Positions 54,917 through 63,280 are shown, numbered from the stretch's first letter. The stretch: 64,000 nucleotides of DNA from Alphaproteobacteria bacterium (GCA_020632755.1 JACKEY010000011.1:122300-186299), one strand, 5' to 3'. The notes: a model not told the origin generated them from the sequence alone. Numbers and translations are program-made.

Positions 54917-55281
54917 GGATACCCGGTCCGAGCGTGACGGAGGCCTGGGATACCCGGTCCGAGCGTGACGGAGGCCTGGGATACCCGGTCCGAGCGTGAC
55001 GGAGGCCTGGGATACCCGGTCCGAGCGTGACGGAGGCCTGGGATACCCGGTCCGAGCGTGACGGAGGCCTGGGATACCCGGTCCGAGCGTGACGGAGGCC
55101 TGGGATACCCGGTCCGAGCGTGACGGCCCGTCACGGAGCGCCGGGGTATCCCCGCGCGGCGTCACGGAGCGCCGGGGGATCCCCGCTGGGCGTCACGGAG
55201 CGCCGGGGTATCCCCGCGCGGCGTCACGGAGCGCCGGGGTATCCCCGCGCGGCGTCACGGAGCGCCGGGGGATCCCCGCTC
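54917..55281. repeat. 31-base repeat array: seven copies facing five inverted copies
   Basis: Seven units containing GGATACCCGGTCCGAG start at 54917, 54948, 54979, 55010, 55041, 55072 and 55103. Five units beginning CGTCACGGAGCGCCGGGG start at 55129, 55160, 55191, 55222 and 55253. Both kinds are exactly 31 bases. Read in opposite directions they share CGTCACG and GGGTATCCC, so the two blocks form one large inverted repeat meeting at GTGACGG/CCGTCAC (about 55119-55135). Units follow each other without spacers, which excludes CRISPR. The period is close to three helical turns, so all units present the same face, as in operator or iteron arrays. Confidence 0.92.
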
Positions 55282-57435
55282 TCAGTCGTAGTGCATCCAC
55301 AGCCGCCCGGGGAACAGCCAGGTCAGGCCGTCGCGCAGGTGGTCGCGCCAGCAGATCCAGTTGTGGCCGTCGTCGCTCTCGCGGAAGCGGATGTCCAGGC
55401 CGGCCTTGCGCATCCGCGGCACGAGCGCGCGGTTGTAGGCGATGAGCGACTCGAAGCGGCCGCAGGACATGAACACGCGGGCGTCGATGCGGCCGGGGTC
55501 GGTGCGGTACTGGTTGATGAACCCGACGACGGGGTCCCACAGCTCGCTGCGGCCGTGGTGGCCGATGTCGGTGAACACGAAGCTGCCGGACTGCAGCAGC
55601 AGCCGCTCGAAGACGCCCGGGTGGCGCCAGGCGGTGAACAGGCTGGCGACGCCGCCGAAGCTCGCCCCCATCACGCCGCGCTCGCTGGGGTCGGTGCTGA
55701 CGCCGAACCGCTCGGTGACGGCGGGCAGGACCTCGTTCACGACGTGGTCGGGCTGGCGGGGGTCGGCCCCGTACTCCAGGTTGCGCTCGCCGCCGTCGAT
55801 GAAGGCGACGACCAGCGGCATGACCTCGTGCCGGTCGATGAGCACGTCGAGCACGTCGACCATGCCGGCGAAGCGGCGGTAGTCGCTGCCGTCGTGGCAG
55901 ATGAGCAGCGGGTAGCGCTTCTGCGGCTTGTACTCGTGGGGCAGGTAGACGACGACGGTGCGGTCCTGGCCGTAGACGTCGCTGTGCAGCACGAAGCGCT
56001 GCAGGTGGCCGCGCCGGGTGTCGCCGTCGGGCCGCGTCCACTCGGGCTCGCGGTAGCCGGGCATGGCGCAGACGGAGTTGCTGCCGAAGGGATCGAAGGC
56101 CTGCTGGTCGTTGAGCGGGTCGCGCAGCCAGCGGCGCTGCTCGCCGCGGCGGACCTCGAGCTTGTACTCGACCCGGGCGGTCGGGGGCAGCTCGACCCGC
56201 CGGTAGAAGGCCTGGGTGTGGCCCAGCCGGTAGAGCGGGATGCGGCTCTCCAGGCCGAAGACCCAGTGGACCAGGGTCACCTCGTCGACGGGCTCGCCGG
56301 TCCACCAGAAGAAGGTGGCGGTGCGCTCGCCGCAGACGGGGAACCGGTGGCTGGCCACGAACCGGGGCACGGCGTCGGCCTCGCCGGCATCGACCGCCCG
56401 GCCGAGCGCGGCCAGCAGCGCGCCGTCGTCGATCGGCTCGCTCGGCGCAGGCGCCTCTTCCGCCTCGGCCTCGTCCCCCGGCCGCAGGGCGCAGAGCCCG
56501 CCGTCGGGCTCGACGATGCAGGCGGTTCCGGTCCGGCCGTGGTCGACCAGCGTTCCGTCGGGGCGCCGCTCGATCCACGCGCCGCTGTCCAGCAGCAGCC
56601 CCCGACGCCGGCCGAGCCGGGTGCACAGCCGGTGCATGCGGTCGAGGTCTTCGGTCCGCAGGCGCTGCCGACCGTGGGGCAGCAGGGTCAGGTCCGGCAG
56701 CAGCCCGAGCCCCCGGTCCAGCACGTGCGGGTCGCCGGCGCCATCGGGCGGGTCGTCGTAGAACAGCAGGATGCGCTCGGTGAGCACCATCGCGCCGGCC
56801 GACCAGGCCACGATGGGCAGTCCGTCGGCGTGCCGGGCGGTCAGCAGCCGGTCCAGCCCGAAGAAGCCCATGCGGTTGAGCAGGACGGCCACGTGGCCGC
56901 CGACCATGACCACCGCCTGGACCCCGTCGAGCAGGGTGGCCAGCCGGGCGTGCCGCGGCGCGACCGCCGGGTGCTCCCACGGCGCCAGCGTGTCGGGGAA
57001 GCCCGCGCGGATCTGGTCCAGCCGCGCGATGCAGCGGGCGTCCAGGGTGCGCACCGCCTCGCGGGCGAAGGCGATCTCCTCCCGCAGGATGTCGGCGTCG
57101 CGGCCGGCGCGCTGCTCGAGCCGCTCCTGGACCTCCATCGCGGCCCGCAGCTCGATGGCGTAGGCCTGCTTGTAGGCCCGGATGCGGGCCTGGCGGCCGT
57201 GCCAGGCCTCGATCAGCTCGGGAGCGGTCGCCTCGAGCTCGTCGAACCACCGGTAGACCGGCAGGCCCACCAGGTCGCGGCCGAGCGCCCGCGCGAGCGC
57301 GCCCAGCTCGCCCTCGTCGTGCCGCCAGCCGGCGCTGACGACCGCGACGGGCCCGTCGATCCCCAGCGCGTCGAGGGCCGCAGCCGCGGTGGCGTGCGGG
57401 TGCTGGGCGCCGAGGATGTGCAGCGAGCCGGGCAT
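55282..57435 (-). CDS. Fusion of a peptidase-S51-like domain and an enterochelin-esterase-like domain
   Basis: A 717-residue cytoplasmic protein. The first part (about 1-320) has the class I glutamine amidotransferase-like fold of peptidase S51/cyanophycinase: VVMVGGHVAVLLNR (about 175-188), LPIVAWSAGAMVLTE with nucleophile Ser212, and LGLLPDLTLLPHGRQRLR. A coiled-coil insert lies at 75-140. After an acidic linker (320-340) comes an early-set beta domain (about 365-430) and a PF00756-type alpha/beta hydrolase (about 470-717) with Ser592 in GVMGASFGG and the His691 signature GHNWICWRDHL. This two-hydrolase fusion is unusual. The start MPGSLHILGAQHPH leads straight into the fold. Confidence 0.84.
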   Translation of the reverse strand: MPGSLHILGAQHPHATAAAALDALGIDGPVAVVSAGWRHDEGELGALARALGRDLVGLPVYRWFDELEATAPELIEAWHGRQARIRAYKQAYAIELRAAMEVQERLEQRAGRDADILREEIAFAREAVRTLDARCIARLDQIRAGFPDTLAPWEHPAVAPRHARLATLLDGVQAVVMVGGHVAVLLNRMGFFGLDRLLTARHADGLPIVAWSAGAMVLTERILLFYDDPPDGAGDPHVLDRGLGLLPDLTLLPHGRQRLRTEDLDRMHRLCTRLGRRRGLLLDSGAWIERRPDGTLVDHGRTGTACIVEPDGGLCALRPGDEAEAEEAPAPSEPIDDGALLAALGRAVDAGEADAVPRFVASHRFPVCGERTATFFWWTGEPVDEVTLVHWVFGLESRIPLYRLGHTQAFYRRVELPPTARVEYKLEVRRGEQRRWLRDPLNDQQAFDPFGSNSVCAMPGYREPEWTRPDGDTRRGHLQRFVLHSDVYGQDRTVVVYLPHEYKPQKRYPLLICHDGSDYRRFAGMVDVLDVLIDRHEVMPLVVAFIDGGERNLEYGADPRQPDHVVNEVLPAVTERFGVSTDPSERGVMGASFGGVASLFTAWRHPGVFERLLLQSGSFVFTDIGHHGRSELWDPVVGFINQYRTDPGRIDARVFMSCGRFESLIAYNRALVPRMRKAGLDIRFRESDDGHNWICWRDHLRDGLTWLFPGRLWMHYD

Positions 57436-57518
57436 GGGGCGCGTTCTACACCGCCCGGGGGGCGGGTGCATGGAGGCGGGCCGCGCTGCGGCCGAGCCCG
57501 CGCCGCGGGCCATCGTCG

Positions 57519-57524
57519 TACACT
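57519..57524 (+). promoter_or_regulatory. -10-like hexamer TACACT
   Basis: TACACT ends 6 bases before the ATG of the FHA-domain gene; leaderless transcription is likely if it is used. Confidence 0.45.
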
Positions 57525-57530
57525 CGCCGC

Positions 57531-58436
57531 ATGCACGGTCCGCACGTCCGCTTTGCCTTGCCCGACGGGTCCGTCGTCGATGTCCCGCCCGGCGGGCTGG
57601 TCGGTCGCTTGCCGTCAGCGGCGGTGCGCCTGCCAGACCCGCGCATCTCCGAGGTGCACGCCCTGGTGAGCCTGCGCGGCCGCGAGCTGTGGCTGCTGGC
57701 CCAGCGCGGGCTGGTCGAGGCGGACGGCGATCGCAAGGCCGACGTCTGCCTGCGCGCCGGCCAGCGCATCGTGCTGGTGCAGGGCGTCGAGCTCGAGGTC
57801 GTCGACGTGGTCTTGCCCGACAGCGTGCTGGTCGTGGTCGGGGCCGGGCCCAAGCCGGTCGAGCTGTCCCAGCCCGTCTACTCGCTGTCGCTGGACGACG
57901 GCGTCCGGCTGGTCCCCTCGTGGGTCCGCGACGCGCCGCTGCACCTGTGGGCGGACGCCGACGGCTGGTGGGCCCAGCTGCAGGGCGAAGACGAAGAGCC
58001 CGTCGGCGAAGGCACCCTGCTCGAGGTCGGCGCGGTGAAGCTGTCGGTGGTCGTGATGCCGCTCGACCAGCTGGGCACCATGGCGACCCGCTCCTCGGAT
58101 CGCATCGACCCTCCCCTGCGCATCGTCGCCCGGTTCGACACCGTGCACATCGAGCAGGGCGACCGCGCGCCGGCCGTGATCGCCGGCCTGGGCGCGCGCA
58201 TCATCACCGAGCTCGTCGACTACGCCGTGCCGGTGCCGTGGGAGATGGTGGCCCGAGCCATCTACCCGGAGCTCGACGACGAGCTGCACCTGCGCACCAA
58301 CTGGGACCGGACCCTGCGGCGGCTGCGGGCGATGCTGCGGCGCAAGGGCGTGCGCGACAACCTGGTCCGGGCGGACGGCAAGGGGAACATCGAGCTCTTG
58401 CTCCAGGCCCGGGACGAGGTGGTCTCGGACGGCTGA
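57531..58436 (+). CDS. FHA-domain protein with C-terminal winged helix
   Basis: A 301-residue cytoplasmic protein. The N-terminal FHA domain (about 5-85) has GRLPSAAVRLPDPRISEVHA, with the phospho-Thr-binding Arg and the S-x-x-H turn. A middle beta domain (about 115-180) may be a second degenerate FHA. The C-terminal part (about 225-300) reads VPVPWEMVARAIYPE, then WDRTLRRLRAMLRRKGVRDN and LVRADGKGNIELL, a winged-helix of the OmpR/SARP kind. Such proteins connect Ser/Thr kinases to gene control in myxobacteria. It is divergent from the S51/esterase fusion and could regulate that cluster. Confidence 0.82.
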   Translation: MHGPHVRFALPDGSVVDVPPGGLVGRLPSAAVRLPDPRISEVHALVSLRGRELWLLAQRGLVEADGDRKADVCLRAGQRIVLVQGVELEVVDVVLPDSVLVVVGAGPKPVELSQPVYSLSLDDGVRLVPSWVRDAPLHLWADADGWWAQLQGEDEEPVGEGTLLEVGAVKLSVVVMPLDQLGTMATRSSDRIDPPLRIVARFDTVHIEQGDRAPAVIAGLGARIITELVDYAVPVPWEMVARAIYPELDDELHLRTNWDRTLRRLRAMLRRKGVRDNLVRADGKGNIELLLQARDEVVSDG

Positions 58437-58477
58437 GACGCGCTCCTCGTGGGCCTGTTCGGGGGAGGGAGGGGGTC

Positions 58478-58525
58478 GGGGTCCGATGGAGGTCCGATGT
58501 GTCCGCGGACCCCGCGCCGTAGCTT
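58478..58525 (+). promoter_or_regulatory. Inverted repeat and -10-like element before a secreted-protein gene
   Basis: GGGGTCCG (58478-58485) pairs with CGGACCCC (58506-58513) and two GGTCCGATG copies lie 11 bases apart within it. TAGCTT (58520-58525) follows. It may be a terminator for the FHA gene or an operator for the next gene. Confidence 0.35.
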
Positions 58526-58557
58526 GCCGGTGTTCCCGATGAACCCCGGAGCCCCCG

Positions 58558-59055
58558 ATGACGACCCTCTCCCTCCTCCTCGCCCTGACCTCCTCCTCCC
58601 CCGTCCTGGCCGCCGACGAGATCGTCGAGGTCGAGGTCGTCGTGTCCCTCTCCGACGCCGCGGAGTCGCGCGAGGCGGCCGAGGCCTGCGCCGAGGCGCT
58701 GGAGCTCACCCTCCCCAGCCTCAACGAGCTGCCCTTCGACGCCCGCCAGGATCCCACGTCTCCGGTCGTGGCCTCGTTCTCGTCTTCGTCCTCGTCCGCG
58801 GACCTGGTCGAGCACGACGACCGCCTGTGGCTGGTCGTCGACGGCCTGGCCTGCGAGCTCAGCGACGAAGACGCAGCGGCCCTCGAGGCCCTGGCGGTCA
58901 AGGGCGGTGCGTCCTGGGCCCGGCTGAAGCGCCGCGCGGACTTCATCAACGGGACCTACAGCGGCGAGACCCGCGAGATCCGCATGGACGCGCTCTACGA
59001 CGACTGCATCGACGCCGGCTACTCCGAAGCCGACTGCCGCGAGCTGACGAAGTAG
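58558..59055 (+). CDS. Secreted protein, function unknown
   Basis: A 165-residue protein with a signal peptide (MTTLSLLLALTSSSPVLAAD, cleavage after VLA). The mature part is acidic and helical (LSDAAESREAAEACAEALEL) with a Ser-rich patch and ends in a Cys-containing helix (LYDDCIDAGYSEADCRELTK). Four cysteines could form two disulfides. GGAG precedes the ATG. The 3' end overlaps the convergent glycosyltransferase gene by 37 bases. No family is recognised. Confidence 0.7.
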   Translation: MTTLSLLLALTSSSPVLAADEIVEVEVVVSLSDAAESREAAEACAEALELTLPSLNELPFDARQDPTSPVVASFSSSSSSADLVEHDDRLWLVVDGLACELSDEDAAALEALAVKGGASWARLKRRADFINGTYSGETREIRMDALYDDCIDAGYSEADCRELTK

Positions 59056-60569
59056 TCCCGCCAGCGCGGCGCGCGGCGGGGCCCCGCCACCCACAGGGGC
59101 GCCAGCAGCACGACGACGTGGAAGAGCACCCAGCCGCCGAACACGGCCACGCCCAGGCTGGTGGTCCACGCCTGGGCGGCCTGCCGGACGGTCAGCGCTG
59201 CCAGGACGGCCGCCAGCAGCAGGCTGAGCACACGCCGGGCCGGGCCGGGGTGCGCGCCCGGGGCCAGGTCCTTGGGGGTGACGGCGAACCAGGCGCGGCG
59301 GCCGAACAGGCCCCGGACCATGCCGTGCAGGTAGGCGGGCAGGACCATCATCGTGCCGCCCTGGCCCGCGAGCAGCTCGGCGGGGCCGTGCCCCTGGCGG
59401 CCCATGCCGGACAGCAGCAGCACCTGGGTCAGCACGAAGGCCCCGGCGGCGCCGGCGTACACGGCGGGGTGGCTCCAGCCGGCCAGATCGACGCGAGCGG
59501 CCAGCAGCACGGTGCCTGCGAAGCACAGGTAGCCGAGGGCGACCATCGGGAAGGTGGCCAGGGCGACGTAGGACAGGCGCAGCGGCAGCGGGGCGTCGTG
59601 GTCCGACAACACCCGCCGCAGCAGGGTCATCGCGCCTTCGGCGTGGCGGCTGCGCTGCCGCCAGAAGTCGACCAGTCGGGTCGGCGCCAGGCCCCGGCCG
59701 ACGACCCGGGGCAGCCAGGCGCTGCGGTATCCGGCGCGGTGCAGGGCGTAGGACACGGCGACGTCTTCGGTGACGGTGTCTTCCGGGAAGCCGCCGACGG
59801 CGCGCAGCGCGTCCACGCGGAAGGCGCACTGGGTGCCGACGCACAGCGCGCGGCCGAGGGAGCCCCAGCCGGGTGCCATGAAGGCGTAGAAGTAGAGCTG
59901 CTGGCACGAAGCGGCGGCCGCCACGGGGGTGCGGTCGCGGTTGCGCTCGGCCTGCGGGCTCTGGACGAAGGCGAGGGCGGGGTCGTCGGCGAGGACGCCG
60001 GCGAGCCACTGCACGGCGTCGGGGTCGGTGACGACGTCGGCGTCGAACAGGGCGACCAGCGGGGTGGTCAGGGTGGGCAGGACGGCGTTGAGCGCGGCGG
60101 CCTTGGTCCCGCGGTTGGGCACGGCACGGACCCCCAGGCCGAAGCCGGCGGCCAGGGCCGCGACGGCGGCGCCGTGACCGGGACGCCGGCAGTTCTCCAC
60201 GACCAGCACGGGCTGACCCAGGCGGGCGGCGGCCTGCAACGTCGGCCGCAGCACGTCGAGCGGCTCGTCGCACACCGGGATGAGCACGGTGGTCGCCAGC
60301 ACGCGCGTCCGGCGCGCCGGCAGCACGGGCGGGTGGAGCAGCGCCCGGGCCTTGGCCACGGCGAAGCCCAGCATCAGGCCGCCGAACAGCAGGTCGGCGC
60401 CCAGGGCGGCGGCGACGAAGGCGATGGCGGCCGGATCGCCGCCGTCGGCCCGCAGCGCGCGCAGCATCCACAGGTGCGGGCCCAGCTGCAGCAGCGGGTA
60501 CAGGGCGAGGGCCGGCAGCAGCGGCGCCAGCCGACGGGCTGACGGGCTCGGGGGGAGAGGGGGGCTCAT
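59019..60569 (-). CDS. BcsA-like membrane glycosyltransferase (GT2)
   Basis: A 516-residue processive-type glycosyltransferase. Two N-terminal helices, then the GT-A domain with VLIPVCDEPLDVLRPTLQAA, ALFDADVVTDPDAV (DAD at 176-178), GTQCAFRVDALRAVGGFPED, TEDVAVSYAL (267-276) and the acceptor motif FWRQRSRHAEG (304-309, His replacing the usual Trp of QxxRW). Three or four helices follow. It should polymerise or transfer a sugar across the inner membrane, as in cellulose or other beta-glycan synthesis. No partner bcs genes are seen. The C-terminus overlaps the facing gene. Confidence 0.86.
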   Translation of the reverse strand: MSPPLPPSPSARRLAPLLPALALYPLLQLGPHLWMLRALRADGGDPAAIAFVAAALGADLLFGGLMLGFAVAKARALLHPPVLPARRTRVLATTVLIPVCDEPLDVLRPTLQAAARLGQPVLVVENCRRPGHGAAVAALAAGFGLGVRAVPNRGTKAAALNAVLPTLTTPLVALFDADVVTDPDAVQWLAGVLADDPALAFVQSPQAERNRDRTPVAAAASCQQLYFYAFMAPGWGSLGRALCVGTQCAFRVDALRAVGGFPEDTVTEDVAVSYALHRAGYRSAWLPRVVGRGLAPTRLVDFWRQRSRHAEGAMTLLRRVLSDHDAPLPLRLSYVALATFPMVALGYLCFAGTVLLAARVDLAGWSHPAVYAGAAGAFVLTQVLLLSGMGRQGHGPAELLAGQGGTMMVLPAYLHGMVRGLFGRRAWFAVTPKDLAPGAHPGPARRVLSLLLAAVLAALTVRQAAQAWTTSLGVAVFGGWVLFHVVVLLAPLWVAGPRRAPRWRDYFVSSRQSASE

Positions 60570-60594
60570 GCGTGCGAGGCGCGGGGTGGGGCGG

Positions 60595-61782
60595 TCACTT
60601 CAGCGGCTCGGCGCGGCTGTCCTCGACCGCGGCGCCGGGCGCCCAGAACCAGCCGCGGGGATCCCAGGTCCGCCCGTGGCGCAGCCGGACGGCCTCGTCG
60701 AAGGCCTGCTCGGCGTCGACGCTCGACCCCAGCGCCCGCAGGGCCTGGCCGCGGATCCACTGGCAGGTGGCGACGTCGTTGAGCTCGCCGTGGCGGAAGA
60801 TGGCGCGCTTCGTGGCGGCGTCGACGGCGCCGACGGGCGGCTCGCGGGTCTGCGCGAGGGAGGCCTGCATGCGATCGGCGATGGCCCCGTGCGTCGCGAT
60901 GCAGCGGTCGGCTGCGGCGATGGCCCGGTGGAAGTCGCGGTCGTTGAACGCCGCCCAGGCGGCCACGGTGCGCGTCTCGGCGGTCGCGTCCTGCGTGCTG
61001 TCGTCCGCGGCCGGGTCGTCCGCGGCCGGTTCGTCCGCTGCCGGGTCGCTCGCGGCCACGATCCGCCGCACCGCGGTCAGCTCGCCGCCGGGCGGCAGCA
61101 GGTCGTCGGGGGCCCGGTCGAAGAAGATGTGCTGGGCCTCGCGGTGGAACCAGGTCAGCGGGCGCGACAGCTCGGGCACGCCGCCCTCGCAGGGGCCCGA
61201 CCAGATCTCGTAGGCGATGGCGCTCAGCTCGACGGCCGCCTCGGGCCGGCAGGCGCCTCCCGAGCACAAGGGGCCGGCGAACACGGCCTGCAGGTCGGCG
61301 AAGCGCCCGCCATCGCCGGTCGCGGTGCCGTAGTAGGGCGCGACGAAGCAGCGCAGCCAGGTCTCGGTCAGCACGTCCTCGTCCCGCTTGCGCAGCGAGT
61401 ACTCGTTGAACGGGGCCAGGCGCGGACCGATGGCGTCGATGGCGCGATCCAGGTCGTTGACGCCGGCCCGCAGCTCGTCGTGGCAGCGGTAGGGCGTGGT
61501 CGACAGGCAGGCGCCGTCGATGCGCACCGACGCCGCCCGGAAGTCGCTGATCGCCGCGCCCAGGTCCTGGTAGGCGGTGGTCAGCAGCCGGCGATCCTGC
61601 AGGCTGCGCTCGGCCTCGCGCTCCTCGTCCTCGAGGTACTCGGCGATGGCGACCGCGGTCGCGGGCAGCAGCAGCGCCCCGGCCAGCACCGTGACGTAGC
61701 CGATCATGTTGTTGGGGTGGCCGCACTCCGCGCAGACACGCACGCGTGCGGGCATCTCGGAGCCGCACCAGCTGCAGAACAT
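60595..61782 (-). CDS. Zinc-ribbon membrane protein
   Basis: A 395-residue protein. MFCSWCGSEMPARVRVCAEC is a double C-x-x-C zinc ribbon; one transmembrane helix follows (YVTVLAGALLLPATAVAIA, about 30-48). The remaining 340 residues are a soluble, mostly helical domain with a few Cys and an Ala/Asp repeat (DPAADEPAADDPAADD) near residue 250. No family is recognised beyond the zinc ribbon. The ATG at MFCSWC is preferred to a GTG 13 codons upstream because TACCGT (61817-61812) lies between them. Confidence 0.74.
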   Translation of the reverse strand: MFCSWCGSEMPARVRVCAECGHPNNMIGYVTVLAGALLLPATAVAIAEYLEDEEREAERSLQDRRLLTTAYQDLGAAISDFRAASVRIDGACLSTTPYRCHDELRAGVNDLDRAIDAIGPRLAPFNEYSLRKRDEDVLTETWLRCFVAPYYGTATGDGGRFADLQAVFAGPLCSGGACRPEAAVELSAIAYEIWSGPCEGGVPELSRPLTWFHREAQHIFFDRAPDDLLPPGGELTAVRRIVAASDPAADEPAADDPAADDSTQDATAETRTVAAWAAFNDRDFHRAIAAADRCIATHGAIADRMQASLAQTREPPVGAVDAATKRAIFRHGELNDVATCQWIRGQALRALGSSVDAEQAFDEAVRLRHGRTWDPRGWFWAPGAAVEDSRAEPLK

Positions 61783-61840
61783 CGGCCGATCACCCGGGTT
61801 GGAGCGGCCGGACGGTAGCACGCGGCCCCGGGGCGGCCGC

Positions 61841-63235
61841 TCAGCGCTCCTCGAGGTAGCCGAGCGCCTTCAGCGCGGCTTCGGTGTCCTCGGAGTGCTC
61901 GACGGTGCGGAAGGGCGGCGCGGTCTGGTCCCAGGCCCGCAGGGCGCGGGCCAGGCGGGCGTGGCGCGCGCCGTCGGTGACCCGGGGCTGGCCGGCGGCC
62001 AGGCGGTACAGGGTCGGGGCCTGCCCGAGCCACGGCGCGAAGGTCAGGAAGTGGCCGTCCCAGGCGACGCTGCGGTCGAACAGGGCGTTGTTCCAGCGGG
62101 TGGGCTGCTCGAGCTCGTCGGGCTTGGTGGCCTCGGCGAAGGAGGGCGGAGCGTCGGGGAGGGGACGGCCGTGGAGCTGCTCGGTCCACAGCACCGACAG
62201 GTCCTCGCCCGCGCCCAGGGGGCCCCCGGCGAGGCCCGCGACCGACAGGACGGTGGTGCCGATGTCCATCAGGCGCACCTGGCGCTCGACGACCTGGCCC
62301 GCGGGCACCTGGTGGCGGCCGGTGCCCTGGATCACCAACGGCACGTGGATCGCGGGCAGATCGGCGTCGAGGCCGTGGCCGTAGGGGTGCAGCTCGGGCT
62401 CGTCCAGCGCCTCGCCGTGGTCGGCGAAGAGCACCACCACGGCGTCGTTCAGCACACCGCGCGCGCGCAGGCCGTCGAGCAGCACGCCGGTCTGGCGATC
62501 CGTCCATGCGACCTCGGCCAGGTACATGCCGCGGGCCCGGCGGGCCTCGTCCGGTGGGATGACGCCGCCCTCCTTGCGCCGCGCGATGAGCGGGCCGGGC
62601 TCCTCGATCGCCAGCGACAGGTCGTCGACGAAGCCGGCCTGCAGGTCGTCGGGCGCGCTGTCCCAGGGCGAGTGCGGGTCGAAGTAGTGCACGAACAGGA
62701 ACAACGGCTTGCCCGGCTCGCGCCCGTCGACCGCCGCCAGGGCGCGGGCCGTGACCCGGTCGGCCCGGTCCTCGAACCGGGCGCGCACCTCGGTGGACAC
62801 ATGGTCGTCGTAGACGCGGAAGCCGCGCGACAGGCCCATCTCGCCGGACAGGGTGCTGGCGCCGATCACTCCGACGGTGTCCCAGCCCGCGGCCGAGAAG
62901 CGCTCGGCCAGCAGCGGCACGCCGTCGGGCACCGGGTAGCCGTTGCGTGGCACGGCGTGGCCGTGGGTGTCGCGCCCGCTCATGACGCTGGTGTGGCTGG
63001 CCAGCGTCGTCGGCGCGTGGGCCAGCGCCCACGAGAAGCGCACGCCGTCGTGCGCGAGCGCGTCGGCGACCGGCGTCGATGCGGCCGGGCCGGGGGGCGC
63101 GATGTCGGCCCAGGCGGACAGCGCGTCGGCGCGGGTCGTGTCCCAGGAGATGAGCACCACGGCTTGCGGCGGCGGCGGCGGCGGGTCGCTGCCGCAGGCG
63201 GAGAGCAGGGAGCTGGCGAGGGCGAAGGCGAGCAC
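61841..63235 (-). CDS. Sulfatase-fold lipoprotein lacking the formylglycine cysteine
   Basis: A 464-residue alkaline-phosphatase-superfamily hydrolase. The GTG start gives VLAFALASSLLSAC, lipobox Cys14. Metal ligands are seen in VLISWDTTRADALS (Asp32) and LFADHGEALDE, with HYFDPHSPW between. In place of the sulfatase C-x-P-S-R motif it has APTTLASHTSVMSGR, so Thr77 stands where formylglycine would form. A phosphoesterase or phosphoethanolamine-transferase-like activity is therefore more likely than sulfatase. An upstream ATG would put a basic segment before the signal and is less likely. Confidence 0.82.
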   Translation of the reverse strand: MLAFALASSLLSACGSDPPPPPPQAVVLISWDTTRADALSAWADIAPPGPAASTPVADALAHDGVRFSWALAHAPTTLASHTSVMSGRDTHGHAVPRNGYPVPDGVPLLAERFSAAGWDTVGVIGASTLSGEMGLSRGFRVYDDHVSTEVRARFEDRADRVTARALAAVDGREPGKPLFLFVHYFDPHSPWDSAPDDLQAGFVDDLSLAIEEPGPLIARRKEGGVIPPDEARRARGMYLAEVAWTDRQTGVLLDGLRARGVLNDAVVVLFADHGEALDEPELHPYGHGLDADLPAIHVPLVIQGTGRHQVPAGQVVERQVRLMDIGTTVLSVAGLAGGPLGAGEDLSVLWTEQLHGRPLPDAPPSFAEATKPDELEQPTRWNNALFDRSVAWDGHFLTFAPWLGQAPTLYRLAAGQPRVTDGARHARLARALRAWDQTAPPFRTVEHSEDTEAALKALGYLEER

Positions 63236-63274
63236 GTCGGTAGAAGCGGGTTGACGGGGTGGGCGCCACCTCCA

Positions 63275-63280
63275 TAGCGT
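63275..63280 (+). promoter_or_regulatory. -10-like hexamer TAGCGT
   Basis: TAGCGT lies 9 bases before an in-frame ATG (63290) and 21 before the GTG (63302) of the Gly-rich lipoprotein gene. Confidence 0.4.

Noticed and set aside
54917..55281. CRISPR array
   Set aside because: The repeat units abut directly with no unique spacers, and no cas gene is nearby.
54887..55281. Repeat protein encoded across the 31-base array
   Set aside because: Open frames exist in several phases only because the 31-base unit lacks stops; the 31-residue periodicity in every phase is a by-product, and there is no plausible start or ribosome site.
61841..63235. Arylsulfatase annotation
   Set aside because: The formylglycine motif is absent, so only the fold and not the sulfatase activity is supported.
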